A DNA stretch of 64,000 bases from Amycolatopsis rubida (lineage in GTDB: Bacteria > Actinomycetota > Actinomycetes > Mycobacteriales > Pseudonocardiaceae), in NCBI RefSeq assembly GCF_900115345.1, contig NZ_FOWC01000002.1:62001-126000 (forward strand). Direction: 5' to 3'. Every line of letters starts with the position of its first letter. The stretch's first letter is position 1. The position numbers were made by a program, and so were the translations under genes. The notes beneath the pieces are model-generated. The model saw only the letters and a list, made by a program, of their open reading frames with translations. It had not been told where the DNA came from and did not search any database. This document shows positions 25,778-34,979 of the stretch, piece after piece.

Positions 25778-27358
25778 GTGGATCCTGGGTTTGACCACTG
25801 GTTGACCGTCGGCTTCGAGCGCCGGGTCCTGGTGGTTGTGCGGACCGTGACGACGCTCAACCGGCTGCTCGACGTGCTCACGCTCTTCAGCGGCGACCAT
25901 CGCGTGCAGACCGTTTTCACCTTCGACCGCGACCGTCCGGCCATCCTCGGGGCAGGGGTCCCCCGGCTGCTCGAACGGCTGGGCGTCGCGGTGATCCCGT
26001 GGCAGCAGGCGATCGCGACCGAGTTCGACCTCGCGATCGCGGCCAGCGAAAACGACGATCTCCACCTGCTCCGCGCCCCGGTGGTCCTGCTGCCGCACGG
26101 GATCGGCCACCAGAAGTACTACCCCGGCAGCTCGGTCGTCGCCGGGCTCAACCCGGAACGGCTCGTGCACCACGGGCAGGTCGTCCCGGCGCTGATCGCC
26201 GTCGCCCACGCCGAGCAGCGCGACCAGCTCCGCGCGGCGAGCCCGGAAGCGGCCGAGCGAGCGGAGGTCGTCGGCGATCCGTGTCTCGACCGGCTCGTGG
26301 CCGGTGCGCACCGGGCGGCCGAGTACCGCGCGGCGCTGGCCGGACGGGGCAAGCGGCTCGTGACCATCGCGTCGACCTGGGGTCCGTCGTCGGTTCTCGG
26401 ACAGCATCCCGGCCTTCCGCTCCGGCTGGTCGCCGAACTGCCGGTCGACACCACCACGGTGTGCGCGATCCTGCATCCAGGCATCGCGGCGGCGCACAGC
26501 TCGTGGCAGCTCGACGCGTGGCTCGCCGAGGCGAAACAGGCCGGGCTGCTGGTGATTCCGTCCGAAACCGGATGGCAGGCCGCGGTTACCGCATCCTCCT
26601 GCGTGATCGGTGACGAAAGCTCCGTGTCGCTCTACGCCGCGGCGCTGGACCGGCCGATGCTGATGGCGGGAAGCCCTTCTCCGGCAACGGTTCCCGGCTC
26701 TCCCGCCGCGATGCTGGCCGCACGCACGGACGCGCTTGCCGCCGATCGGCCGTTGGCCGCGCAGATCGACGACGCGATCGACCGGCATGTTCCGGGCAGC
26801 TACGAACCTGTTGCCAAGCAGGCGGTCGCGGTCCCCGGACAGTCGGCGGAGCTGCTGCGTGCCGCGTGCTACCGCTTGATGAAGCTGCCGGAACCGAGGG
26901 GGCCAGCGGAATTCAGCAGCTATCCGGTCGCCTCGCCGACCCGGACGGAACCAGTCGCGTTCGTCGCCGGCATCCGCGCACACGGGTCGAGGGATGTGCT
27001 CGTCCGGCTGCCCGCGACCGAGGTGCCGCAGCACCTGCACCATCTGCACGTGATCGCGCACCACACCCGCGCGTCGCTGCGAGAACTGTCGGCGGCCGCC
27101 GTCGTGTTCACCGACGACACCGAGGTCGACTTCCCCGGCTGGGCCGCCGCCGTCCTCAAGCAGTGGCCGGACGCCCAATTCGCTGCTGCCCGGCTCGAAG
27201 ACCGGTGCCTCGCCTTGGATCGCAACGGTCGCCGTTACGAACTGGTCCCGGGCTCCCGGCAGGCCGATCCGCTGGCGGCGGTGTCGATGCTCTATTTAGG
27301 ACGGACCGAACTGGAGTTCGGCAGGCGCCGGGTCAGCGTAGCGATTCGAACTCGGTGA
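25778..27358 (+). CDS. Large protein resembling GT-B / CDP-glycerol phosphotransferase folds
   Basis: A 526-residue protein. VVLLPHGIGHQKYY, then VVGDPCLDRL, then ILHPGIAAAH and CVIGDESSVSLYAAALDRPML follow the motif order of the CDP-glycerol glycerophosphotransferase superfamily, where PHG and D-SS contact the nucleotide donor. The last 150 residues are not recognised. GTG 25778 (GGAGAG upstream) is preferred; GTG 25772 and ATG 25730 are in-frame alternatives. Codon 507 is TTA. Its 3' end overlaps a convergent NB-ARC-like ATPase by 26 bp. A transferase role is an inference from motifs. Confidence 0.65.
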   Translation: MDPGFDHWLTVGFERRVLVVVRTVTTLNRLLDVLTLFSGDHRVQTVFTFDRDRPAILGAGVPRLLERLGVAVIPWQQAIATEFDLAIAASENDDLHLLRAPVVLLPHGIGHQKYYPGSSVVAGLNPERLVHHGQVVPALIAVAHAEQRDQLRAASPEAAERAEVVGDPCLDRLVAGAHRAAEYRAALAGRGKRLVTIASTWGPSSVLGQHPGLPLRLVAELPVDTTTVCAILHPGIAAAHSSWQLDAWLAEAKQAGLLVIPSETGWQAAVTASSCVIGDESSVSLYAAALDRPMLMAGSPSPATVPGSPAAMLAARTDALAADRPLAAQIDDAIDRHVPGSYEPVAKQAVAVPGQSAELLRAACYRLMKLPEPRGPAEFSSYPVASPTRTEPVAFVAGIRAHGSRDVLVRLPATEVPQHLHHLHVIAHHTRASLRELSAAAVVFTDDTEVDFPGWAAAVLKQWPDAQFAAARLEDRCLALDRNGRRYELVPGSRQADPLAAVSMLYLGRTELEFGRRRVSVAIRTR

Positions 27359-29522
27359 TGTACTCGTTCGTCCGGGGGTGACCGAGCTTCCAGGCATCGC
27401 CGATCAGCTGCCCCCATGCCGTCCGAGCAGCCTCCGGCTGCCCTTCCGCAGCCAGGATGCGCGCCTCGATTTCCCGGACTTCCCACTGGTATTGATCCGC
27501 GCCGGTGGATTTCAGCTCAGCGCGGGCGCGGCTCCAGCACTCCCGGGCGCGCCCCAGGTCTCCCAGCGCGAGGAACGCCCGCGCAGCTACCATGTCCAGC
27601 CGGCTGAGGTTGCGGCCGGTGGCGTGCTTGCGGCCGTTCTCGATCTCGGCCATCGCTTCCGCCGGGCGTCCGGCCTTGATCAGGACGGAAGCGAGCATCC
27701 GATGGTGAATGCCGAGCGCGTAACCGTGGTCGAGGTGCTGGTCGAGCGCGATGGCTTTCCGCAGCCAGGCTTCGGCTTCGGCGAGCAAGCTGGCGCGCTC
27801 GGCCGGGAGCGTGTCGGCCTGTTCCTCGAAGAACCGCGCCCGGAACTCCGCCACCGATGATTGCAGCCGCTCCCGCCGAGCCGGACGGATGTCGACGGCC
27901 TCAGCCAGCTCCCACGCCCGCTGAAGATCCGCGGCGGCGGTGTCGAAAGCCCTTGCCAGGAACCAGGTTTTGGCCCGCATGGACAATGTCCGCGCGTAGA
28001 GCGCCTGCGGTTCTCCCTCGGCCAGCGCCGCCGCCGCACGCACGGCGAGGTCGCTGATTTCGGCGTACTCGCGCCACAGCCAGCGTGCGGTGATCAGCAC
28101 TTCCAGCGCACCGGCGAGCTGGCACACCTCCAGGTGTTTCCCCCGCCGAGCCGCGGCGCGGACCACCTCGGTGATGAGCCCCAGATGCCGGTGCAGCCAG
28201 TTGATCCGGTCCTCGGGGAGCGTCCACGACAAACCGGGCGGAACCACGTATTCGCGCAACCGCCCGGCATCCCCGGCGAGGTCCGCGGCGACCGCTCGAT
28301 CGCGGACATGGCTCAACAGCTGCGGAAACGCCGCGTCGCGATCCGCTGGCAGCTTCGCCGCGTACTGGGACACCAGCGCGGTCAGCCGATGCCAGCCACC
28401 GACCTGTTCGGTCAGCATCGCGCTGACGACCGCGTCGAAGACCTCGTCCGGCATCCCGAGGTAGGCGACCGCGGTTTCCCGGGTGAACCAGTGCCCGGGG
28501 AATCCGGACAGCAACGCGACCGCCTCGGCGGTTTCCGGAGCGAGCGTCGCGAAAGTCTGGGCGAGCGAGTCGTTGATGACGCCCTCGGCGTCCACGATCC
28601 CGTTCGCCTGGTAGTGCGCGAGGAGCCCGCTGACCGGATACGGTTCCCCGCCGTGCCGCGCCAGGCTCAAGCCCACTTCGCGAATCGCGGACGGCATCCG
28701 GCCGGACATCGCCAGCAGCGCGCCGGTCGCGTCGGGTTCCGCGTCGAGCCGGACCGCGCCGCAATAGTGCGCGAGCATTTCCCGCGCGCCCTCGAGTTCG
28801 AGCCCGCCCAGCAGGATCGGCGACGGGTCGAGCGCGTCGAGGTCCCGGGTGCGGGCGGCGGAGGTCGCCAGCACGAGGTTCATCCGGAACGGACGGAACA
28901 GCTCGACCTCGCGCGCCGACACGACGTTGTCGAGGATGACGGTGAACAACCGGGTCGCCAGCACGGAGCCGAACTGCTGGTCCAGACCAGCGTCGTCGGC
29001 AGCGATCTCACCGCTGGGAATGCCCAGCTTCAGCAGCGCCTGCCGTTTGACGAGCGCCAGATCGACGACCGCGCCAGTACGCGATTCCGCGACATCGATC
29101 TCGATCCAGCCGCCCGGGAACCGATCCCGCACCCGCCCGGCGATCTGCCGGGCAAGCTCGGTCTTCCCGGACCCGGCCGGCCCGTAGACGAGACAGGTCC
29201 CGGACTCGCGCGGCGCACGAAGATGCTCGGCATGATTGAAGAACGGCTCGACACCCTCGGTGGCCGACGGCCGCTGCCCCGCCGCGTTCACCAACGCGAC
29301 GGCTCCCATCAGCTCAGTGCGAAACACCGGATCGTCCTGGCAAGCGGCCAGCACCTGCTCGCGAAGATCCGCGACGGCGACCGGCCCGGAGCCGAATTTC
29401 GCCCCGAACTTGGCCCTGGCGATGCCCGCCAGCTGCCCCAGCCCCTTGTCGACCCGCCCGACCAAGGCGGTGGCCAGCAGTTTCGCCGCCTCAGAGGAAA
29501 ACATCGCAACCGCGTCGATCAA
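27333..29522 (-). CDS. NB-ARC/STAND-type ATPase with TPR-like repeats
   Basis: A 729-residue protein. Residues 1-110 are helical. The NTPase core has Walker A YGPAGSGKTEL near 113, Walker B FTVILDNV near 195, and a winged-helix region (LSGFPGHWFTRETAVAYLG). The C-terminal 250 residues are TPR-like helical hairpins. STAND proteins act as ligand-sensing switches in regulation or defence. No effector domain is visible at either end, so a partner protein is implied. The TTG at 29522 has AGGGGTGG upstream and is preferred over ATG 29504. Confidence 0.78.
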   Translation of the reverse strand: MIDAVAMFSSEAAKLLATALVGRVDKGLGQLAGIARAKFGAKFGSGPVAVADLREQVLAACQDDPVFRTELMGAVALVNAAGQRPSATEGVEPFFNHAEHLRAPRESGTCLVYGPAGSGKTELARQIAGRVRDRFPGGWIEIDVAESRTGAVVDLALVKRQALLKLGIPSGEIAADDAGLDQQFGSVLATRLFTVILDNVVSAREVELFRPFRMNLVLATSAARTRDLDALDPSPILLGGLELEGAREMLAHYCGAVRLDAEPDATGALLAMSGRMPSAIREVGLSLARHGGEPYPVSGLLAHYQANGIVDAEGVINDSLAQTFATLAPETAEAVALLSGFPGHWFTRETAVAYLGMPDEVFDAVVSAMLTEQVGGWHRLTALVSQYAAKLPADRDAAFPQLLSHVRDRAVAADLAGDAGRLREYVVPPGLSWTLPEDRINWLHRHLGLITEVVRAAARRGKHLEVCQLAGALEVLITARWLWREYAEISDLAVRAAAALAEGEPQALYARTLSMRAKTWFLARAFDTAAADLQRAWELAEAVDIRPARRERLQSSVAEFRARFFEEQADTLPAERASLLAEAEAWLRKAIALDQHLDHGYALGIHHRMLASVLIKAGRPAEAMAEIENGRKHATGRNLSRLDMVAARAFLALGDLGRARECWSRARAELKSTGADQYQWEVREIEARILAAEGQPEAARTAWGQLIGDAWKLGHPRTNEYITEFESLR

Positions 29523-29611
29523 GCCCCACCCCTAGTTCCCGGTACGCGCGAAACCACGCTAGCAGTGCGCGGTGTGCACGTCACCCCACGTCACACTCGC
29601 CGCGCCCCCAG

Positions 29612-29694
29612 GTACGCGAGGGCCACCCGCACAGACTTTGATTCCCTCACGGACCGCCGCCAGCCGCACCCACCGTCGAGGCACCCAGCCCCTC
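29612..29694. repeat. Degenerate GATTCCC element with a shared 19-bp tail
   Basis: A GAGGGCC half, then TTTGATTCCCTCAC, resembles the apex and right arm of the stem-loop family. TCGAGGCACCCAGCCCCTC at 29676-29694 recurs exactly at 46822-46840, in the same order after another family member. Confidence 0.65.
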
Positions 29695-30062
29695 GTGGAT
29701 CTCGCGCGACAGCCGGTGGCGTTCGTCGAGCATCCCCGCGCGGCGCTCGGTTTCCCGCAACCGCACCGCCTGCCGCCGCAGGTAAGTGATCACCGCGGCG
29801 GTCACGGCGGCGACGGCCACCGGCACGATAGTCAGGTTCGGATCGAAGCCGGTCGAGAGCCGGTTCTACGAGAGCGGTCACCAGTGCGCACAGCACCAAC
29901 GCCGGTCCGATCGGCAGCGTGCGCAGGCCGGTGACCAACAGCGGGACCGCGCACCACGCGAAGCTCGGCGTGGTCGAGGAAGCGCACGATCGACGCGACC
30001 AGCAGCAGGAAGAACGCCGTGTGCATGGTCGCGGCCAGCCACCGCGCGTCCCGATCGGTCAT
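29647..30062 (-). pseudogene. Truncated sensor histidine kinase (SenS-like)
   Basis: ATG 30062 (GGAGG upstream) opens MTDRDARWLAATMHTAFFLL with a membrane helix. A frame change leads to TGLRTLPIGPALVLCALVTA, and another to a further helix, VPVAVAAVTAAVITYLRR. The chain then reaches ERHRLSREIHEGLG, the phosphoacceptor-His box of NarL-type kinases, and stops at 29647. The dimerisation remainder and whole ATPase domain are absent. The joint coincides with a dispersed repeat. The divergent neighbour is an HbpS-like protein, and HbpS works with a SenS kinase in Streptomyces. Confidence 0.75.
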
Positions 30063-30243
30063 CGCCACCCTCCGTGTTCCGGTCCGATATGGAGCCTGAC
30101 CGGTGCGAACCCGGACATCAGCCGATCGGATGACACGAGTGTCGGCCGTTCCGCGGCGCGAGGTGAGCCGGGACTCCGATCCGGTGGAGGCGGTCCCGGA
30201 CGCACGATGAATCCGTCAAGCCGGACAAGCCGAGGAGCACCCG

Positions 30244-30780
30244 ATGAAGACCTTCACCGCCAAGACCCGCATCGCCACCGTCGTCGGCGGACTCGCCGTG
30301 CTCGGAGCCGCCACGACCGGCGCACTGGCCGCCGACGCCGCCACCCCGGCCGCCGCTCAGGCCGCGCCGAAGGGACTGGTCCAGACCACGTACATGGCGA
30401 TCGCTGCCGCGCAGAAGGCCGCGCGGGCCGCGCTCAACGCCGCCGAAAGGGCGGGCCGGAAGGTGTCGGTCGCGGTGGTCGACCGCGACGGCAACACCAT
30501 CGTGACCCTGCGCGGCGACGGTGCGGGCCCGCAGTCGTACTCGTCGGCCGGGGAGAAGGCGTTCACGGCGGTTTCGTGGAACGCCAAGACCTCGGAGCTG
30601 ACCGGCCGGCTGCAGCAGAACCCGGCCCTGAAGGACATCAAGGGCACCCTGTTCCGCGCCGGAGTGGTCCCGGTGAACGCGAACAACGCCCCGATCGCGG
30701 CGGTCGGCGTGGCCGGTGCGCCCCCAGGTGCGCAGGACGAGACCTTCGCCCAGGCGGGGGCGGACGCGCTCGGCAAGTAA
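30244..30780 (+). CDS. Secreted HbpS/GlcG-like heme-binding protein
   Basis: A 178-residue exported protein. A signal peptide (TRIATVVGGLAVLGAATTGALA) precedes a GlcG/HbpS domain with VSVAVVDRDGNTIVTLRGDG, SAGEKAFTAVSW and IAAVGVAGAPPGAQDE. HbpS binds heme outside the cell and tunes the SenS-SenR redox-sensing pair. Here the divergent kinase gene is broken and no response regulator is beside it, so the protein is an orphan or uses a distant kinase. ATG 30244 follows GAGGAG. Confidence 0.85.
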   Translation: MKTFTAKTRIATVVGGLAVLGAATTGALAADAATPAAAQAAPKGLVQTTYMAIAAAQKAARAALNAAERAGRKVSVAVVDRDGNTIVTLRGDGAGPQSYSSAGEKAFTAVSWNAKTSELTGRLQQNPALKDIKGTLFRAGVVPVNANNAPIAAVGVAGAPPGAQDETFAQAGADALGK

Positions 30781-30806
30781 GACCGCGGGTGAGCCCGGCC
30801 TAGGTT

Positions 30807-30840
30807 CGGTGGGCCTCGCCGGCTGCGGTGAGACCCACCG
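30807..30840. terminator. Probable bidirectional terminator hairpin
   Basis: CGGTGGGCCTC and GAGACCCACCG pair with one mismatch, between the convergent HbpS-like and Nudix genes. No T run follows. Confidence 0.5.
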
Positions 30841-30932
30841 GACCCGGCGGCCAGGGCGATCAACCGGGTCCGGCGAGTACGCCCAGCACGGTGCGGCTGC
30901 CCCGTCGGCCAAGCCACGACCGCAGCAGACGG

Positions 30933-31388
30933 TCAGCCGCCGAACCGGTTCACGTAGTCCTCGACGATCGGCCGTTCCGGCGCGATGATGTCGTCCGGAA
31001 GCCGGTCCAGCACGAAGAACTCGTAGCCGGTGATCTCCGTGCCGTCCACGGTGACCTCGGCGTTCTCGACGGTCGCGGTGAACGCGGCGGTGACGTTGTG
31101 GACCTCGTCGCCGTGCGGATACCGGTAGAAGTACTCCGGTCCGGAGTAGACGCCGAACAGTTCCAGGTCCCGCACCGCCAGGCCGATTTCCTCCCGCACC
31201 TCGCGACGGCCCGCGTCCTCGTAGGACTCGCCGGGGTCGAGGAACCCGCCGGGCAGCCCCCAGTCCTGGCTTTCCCCGCGGAACACCAGGAGCAGCCTGC
31301 CGCGCTCGTCGGCGATCAGCACGGAGGTGCCAGGCAGGATCAGGGGGCGGGTGCCGACTAGCTCGCGCAGCTCGGCGATGTAGTTCAT
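30933..31388 (-). CDS. Nudix hydrolase
   Basis: A 151-residue Nudix protein. The box spans 48-70 with every key residue: G48, E54, R62-E63, E66-E67 and G69 (GFLDPGESYEDAGRREVREE). It should hydrolyse a nucleoside diphosphate derivative. It begins within the stop of the deazaflavin-type gene (TGATG), so the two are coupled. The substrate cannot be read from sequence. Confidence 0.9.
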   Translation of the reverse strand: MNYIAELRELVGTRPLILPGTSVLIADERGRLLLVFRGESQDWGLPGGFLDPGESYEDAGRREVREEIGLAVRDLELFGVYSGPEYFYRYPHGDEVHNVTAAFTATVENAEVTVDGTEITGYEFFVLDRLPDDIIAPERPIVEDYVNRFGG

Positions 31389-31885
31389 CAGCGGTCAGTA
31401 CCTTCTCGGTCGGGTTCGGCTTCGTCGCGGGGACGGAAGGCGACGATCGGCAATTGCTGGACCATCCGGTGCCGGGCCGCGTCGGACCCGTCGTAGCGCC
31501 AGCCCAGCAGTGTGCTCAGCACAGGACGCAAAACCGGGCGCAGCAGCCGGTTTCGGCGTTCGTAGCCGGCGATCGCGTCGGCGGCTTCGGATTCGCCGAG
31601 GATCCGGTACGCGGGGACGAACTTCCGGCGGCCGATCGCGACCTCCGCCGCGGGGGCCGCCTGGATGTTGCGGTACCAGTCCGAGGACGGGCCCAATCCG
31701 GCGATGGCCAGCACTTCGCCGGATCGGGGACGGAGACCGATCACCTCCAGTACCGTCCGGTATCGGCGGCCGGATTTGCGGCCGAAGTGGGTCAGGCACA
31801 GGAAACGGTTGCCCAGCAACCATCCCAGGTCGCGGTCGTACAGCTTCGCCGGTGCCTTGAAGACCGTGCGTGCGATCGGTTTCAC
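31388..31885 (-). CDS. Nitroreductase-family deazaflavin-dependent oxidoreductase (DDN/DUF385-like)
   Basis: A 165-residue split-beta-barrel protein. LTHFGRKSGRRYRTVLEVIG and SDWYRNIQAAPAAEV are the conserved signatures of the F420-dependent Ddn group. It probably reduces quinones or nitro compounds with F420H2. GTG 31885 has GGAAGGAG seven bases upstream. The same frame runs back without a stop into the broken monooxygenase, so the two coding regions are contiguous in frame. Confidence 0.85.
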   Translation of the reverse strand: MKPIARTVFKAPAKLYDRDLGWLLGNRFLCLTHFGRKSGRRYRTVLEVIGLRPRSGEVLAIAGLGPSSDWYRNIQAAPAAEVAIGRRKFVPAYRILGESEAADAIAGYERRNRLLRPVLRPVLSTLLGWRYDGSDAARHRMVQQLPIVAFRPRDEAEPDREGTDR

Positions 31886-33065
31886 GGTCGGACTCCTTCC
31901 CTCGCCGAATGGTGCGGATTCGTGATGAGCGCGGTGGATTTCCCGGTCAACCTCCCGGCGGTCAATTCCGGGCAACCGGGCCAGTTCGAGCACAAGCCGC
32001 CGCAGGTAGAGCTGCGGTTCGTTGCCCGGGAGGAACCACCGTGCGCCGTTGCGGGCCGGCTGCTGTTCGCCGGCCACGACGGGACGCCACAGCCGCTCGT
32101 ATCCCGCCGGGCCTTCGGCGATCGACGACGCGCGGTTCAGTTGATCGGCCAGCACGTCCGCGCCCGCGATCCGACGCACCCTGTCCGGCCAGCAACGACA
32201 CCGCGTACGCCGCATCTCCGACCAGCGTGACCCGGCCCTTGCTCCACGTTGCCATCTCGATCAGGGCGACCTGGTCGTAGTAGATCTCCCCGGACCGCGG
32301 AGCGCCGCAACGCTTCCGGCACCATCCAGCCCAGCGAGCCGTAGGTGTCCGGCAGCGACTCCCGAAGGCGTCGGGCGAGCGGGATCGGGGGTGCGATGTA
32401 CGGCGAAGGCGGCGACTGTTCCGGCTCGCGAGCCGGAGAAACCCATCTGCCTCACCGATGGTGTCGGTGAGGCAGAACCGTCCGTTTGCCACCGCATGGA
32501 TCTCGGGCGAGGCGAACAGGAACGCCGCGGTGTGGAAGCCGAGGTAGCGCGGGAACCGGGATTCCTCGCCGAACACCGGCCGCCGGACCGTCGCATGGAT
32601 CCCGTCGATGCCCACCAGCAGGTCGGCTTGGAGCACGGAACCATCCGAGAGGGTCGCTGCGACCCGGTCGCCGTGGTTCTCGACAGCGACTATCCCGCTG
32701 TCGTACCGAAGCTCGGCCGCCGTGGGCAGCGACGCGCGCAACGCCTGTTCGAGATCCGGCCGCAGGAAGCTCGGCAACCGGCCGCCGACGATGCGCGCGA
32801 ACTGGCCGAAGTGAATCCCGGACCGGCACTTTCCTTGTGCGTCAAGGAGAATCGCTTCGGAAATCGGGTACGCCGCCTCCTTGACGGCGGGCAACGCTCC
32901 CATCGCTTCGGCCGCGTCGTAGCCGCGACCGAAGAAGTCGATCAGGCAGCCCCACGGGCGCGGTCCAGACGCCCGCTCCACCAGCGTGACCTCGTTGCCC
33001 AGCGCCGGCAGCCGGTTCGCCGCGGCCAGTCCGGCGATGGCGGCGCCGCAGACCAGGATTCTCAT
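31886..33065 (-). pseudogene. FAD-dependent monooxygenase broken by several frameshifts
   Basis: ATG 33065 opens MRILVCGAAIAGLAAANRL, the FAD-binding start, and the frame stays intact through LLVGIDGIHATVRRPVFG to GEADGFLRLAS near 32430. It then hops: a second frame gives MVPEALRRS, the first returns with EIYYDQVALIEMATWSKGR and VTLVGDAAYAVSLLAGQG (the GD motif), and a third gives GADVLADQLNRASS and the C-terminus. At least three shifts are needed. It was a class A flavin hydroxylase. The divergent side is a TetR gene. Confidence 0.8.
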
Positions 33066-33079
33066 CGCATTTCCCCTCC

Positions 33080-33646
33080 CTAAGGCAGCGTGACCAGCCC
33101 GCGCAGAACGGCAGTGACCGCCGCCGGGTCTCCTCCGGGAGCGAGGCCGCGGTGCAGCAGCAAGCCGTCGATGGTCGCCACCAGCACCTCCGTGGTCGCC
33201 TCCGGATCGGGGACGCCGCGTTCGGCGAGCCAGCTGCTGACCTGCGCGCGGAACGCCAGGAGCAGCCCCCCGATCTGGTCCCGCAACTCGTCGTCGCGCC
33301 GCGCCGCCAGATACGCCTCGATGAACAGCACCGACAACGGGTCCACCCCGGTGTACGGCTCGACCGACCCGAACAGCGCGGACACCAGGTCAGCCGGATT
33401 CTGCGTCGCGGCCAGCGCCGGTCCGACGCTCTCCAGCACCTCGCGCATCGCGTCCAGAACCGCCTCGCGCAACAACGCCTGCAGCGACGGGAAGTGGTAG
33501 TGCACCACGCTCGGCGTCACCCCCGCCCGATCTGCCAGCACACGGGTGCTCACCGCTGCCCAGCCGCGTTCGGGCACCAGCTCCGTCGCCGCTGCCAGCA
33601 ACCGTTGCCGCACGTCACGCCCCCGTGCCGCTGCCGGTGAATTCAT
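33080..33646 (-). CDS. TetR-family regulator
   Basis: A 188-residue TetR protein. The helix-turn-helix is STRVLADRAGVTPSVVHYHF at about 33-52, and the remainder is the helical ligand domain. ATG 33646 follows AGGAGAAG. It lies 14 bp upstream of the broken FAD monooxygenase on the same strand and probably controlled it. A 15-bp inverted repeat upstream is its likely operator. Confidence 0.87.
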   Translation of the reverse strand: MNSPAAARGRDVRQRLLAAATELVPERGWAAVSTRVLADRAGVTPSVVHYHFPSLQALLREAVLDAMREVLESVGPALAATQNPADLVSALFGSVEPYTGVDPLSVLFIEAYLAARRDDELRDQIGGLLLAFRAQVSSWLAERGVPDPEATTEVLVATIDGLLLHRGLAPGGDPAAVTAVLRGLVTLP

Positions 33647-33674
33647 TCCGCACTTCTCCTGGTCGATCGTCCCG

Positions 33675-33712
33675 GGCAGTCGTTCAGGGCGATCGTCCTG
33701 AACGACTGCCCT
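33675..33712. promoter_or_regulatory. 15-bp perfect inverted repeat, probable TetR operator
   Basis: GGGCAGTCGTTCAGG and CCTGAACGACTGCCC pair perfectly around an 8-bp spacer. It lies between the TetR gene and the divergent SulP remnant. Confidence 0.75.
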
Positions 33713-33856
33713 GACAGTAGCGCGGTCTCCGGCGACGGGGAAGCGGGGAGATCCGCAACTCACCTGAAGGCGGGAGACGGCGGCGATGTCCGGTCCCGTC
33801 CTCTAGCGTCGGAAGCGGCTCTTTCCGCCCGTCCCGAAACCGACCGGCAACCCACC

Positions 33857-34979
33857 GTGCTCTCGTCGCTGTCCGCTGTGTCCATTCGGCGTCCGGCCTC
33901 ACGAGTCGAGCGCATCGAAATCCTCGGCGGCCTGATCGTCGCGCTCGCGCTGATCCCCGAGGCGATCTCGTTCTCCGTGATCGCCGGGGTCGATCCGCGC
34001 GTGGGCCGGTGCGCGTCGTTCACCAGGGCGGCGGTGATCGCGTTCGTCGGCAGCGCTCCGGCGATGATCTCCGCGGCGACCGGGGCGATCGCCCTGGTCG
34101 CCGCGCCACTGGCCGGGAAACGCAGGTTCGGCTATCTCGTCGCGACAGCGGTGCTGGGCGGGTTGTCCCAGATCGCGCTCGGCTCGCTGGGCGTGGCGAG
34201 GCTGATGCGGTTCGTGCCGCGCAGCGTGATGATCGGGTTTCTGAACGCGCTGGCCGTACCGGGAATCCCGGACGTGCCGTTCACTCGGTCTGATCGCGTC
34301 GTACGCGCTGGTGGGGCTCAGGGAATCGCTGATGACCGCCAAACTGGTCGCCGACCTCGCCGACGCGCGTTCGAGCAAGACCCGGGAGGCGGTCGGCCAA
34401 GGGCCAGGCCATGATCAACGTCAAGGTCGCGGGCAGCCGGACTCGGCTGTCGACGTTCCTCGCCGGAGCGTTCCTGATGGTGCTGTGCCTGGTGTTCGGG
34501 CCGGTCGTGTCGCGGATCCCGATCGCGGCGCTGGTCGCGGCGATGGTGCTGGTCGCGTTCGACTGGCATTCGATCGCGCCCGTGACGCTGAAGCGGATGC
34601 CGGTCGGCGCTGGTCGCGGTGATGGCGGTGACCGTCGGCATCGTGGTGGCGACCGGCAGCCTCGCGATCGGGGTCGTGGCCGGGTCGATCACCGCGATGG
34701 TGATCTTCGCGCACCTGGTCGAGGCGACCCCGGTGCCGCGCTGTTTTTCGCGTCCGGCAACGACTTGGTCTACCAGTTCGACTACGCCGGCGACCCGGAG
34801 CGCGTGGTCGTCTACCTATCGGCCGCGCACATCTGGGACGTCTCGACCGTGGCCGCGCTCGACGCCATCGCGACGAAGTGCGAGGCGCGCGGGGAAGACC
34901 GTCGAGATCGTCGGCCTGACCAAACCACAGCGCGGCGATGCACGAAACGCTGTCCGTGGAGCTAGCGGGCAACAGCTGA
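33857..34979 (+). pseudogene. SulP-family anion transporter with deletions and frameshifts
   Basis: GTG 33857 opens a SulP frame: GLIVALALIPEAISFSVIAG, AMISAATGAIALVAAPL, VPRSVMIGFLNALAV. About 100 residues are then missing. The gene resumes in another frame with LRESLMTAKLVADLADARSS and REAVGQG, loses a further 20 or so residues, then shows GSRTRLSTFLAGAFL and RIPIAALVAAMVLVAFDW. The C-terminal STAS-like part (VVYLSAAHIWDVSTVAALD) is split again before the stop at 34979. It cannot make a working transporter. Confidence 0.8.
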
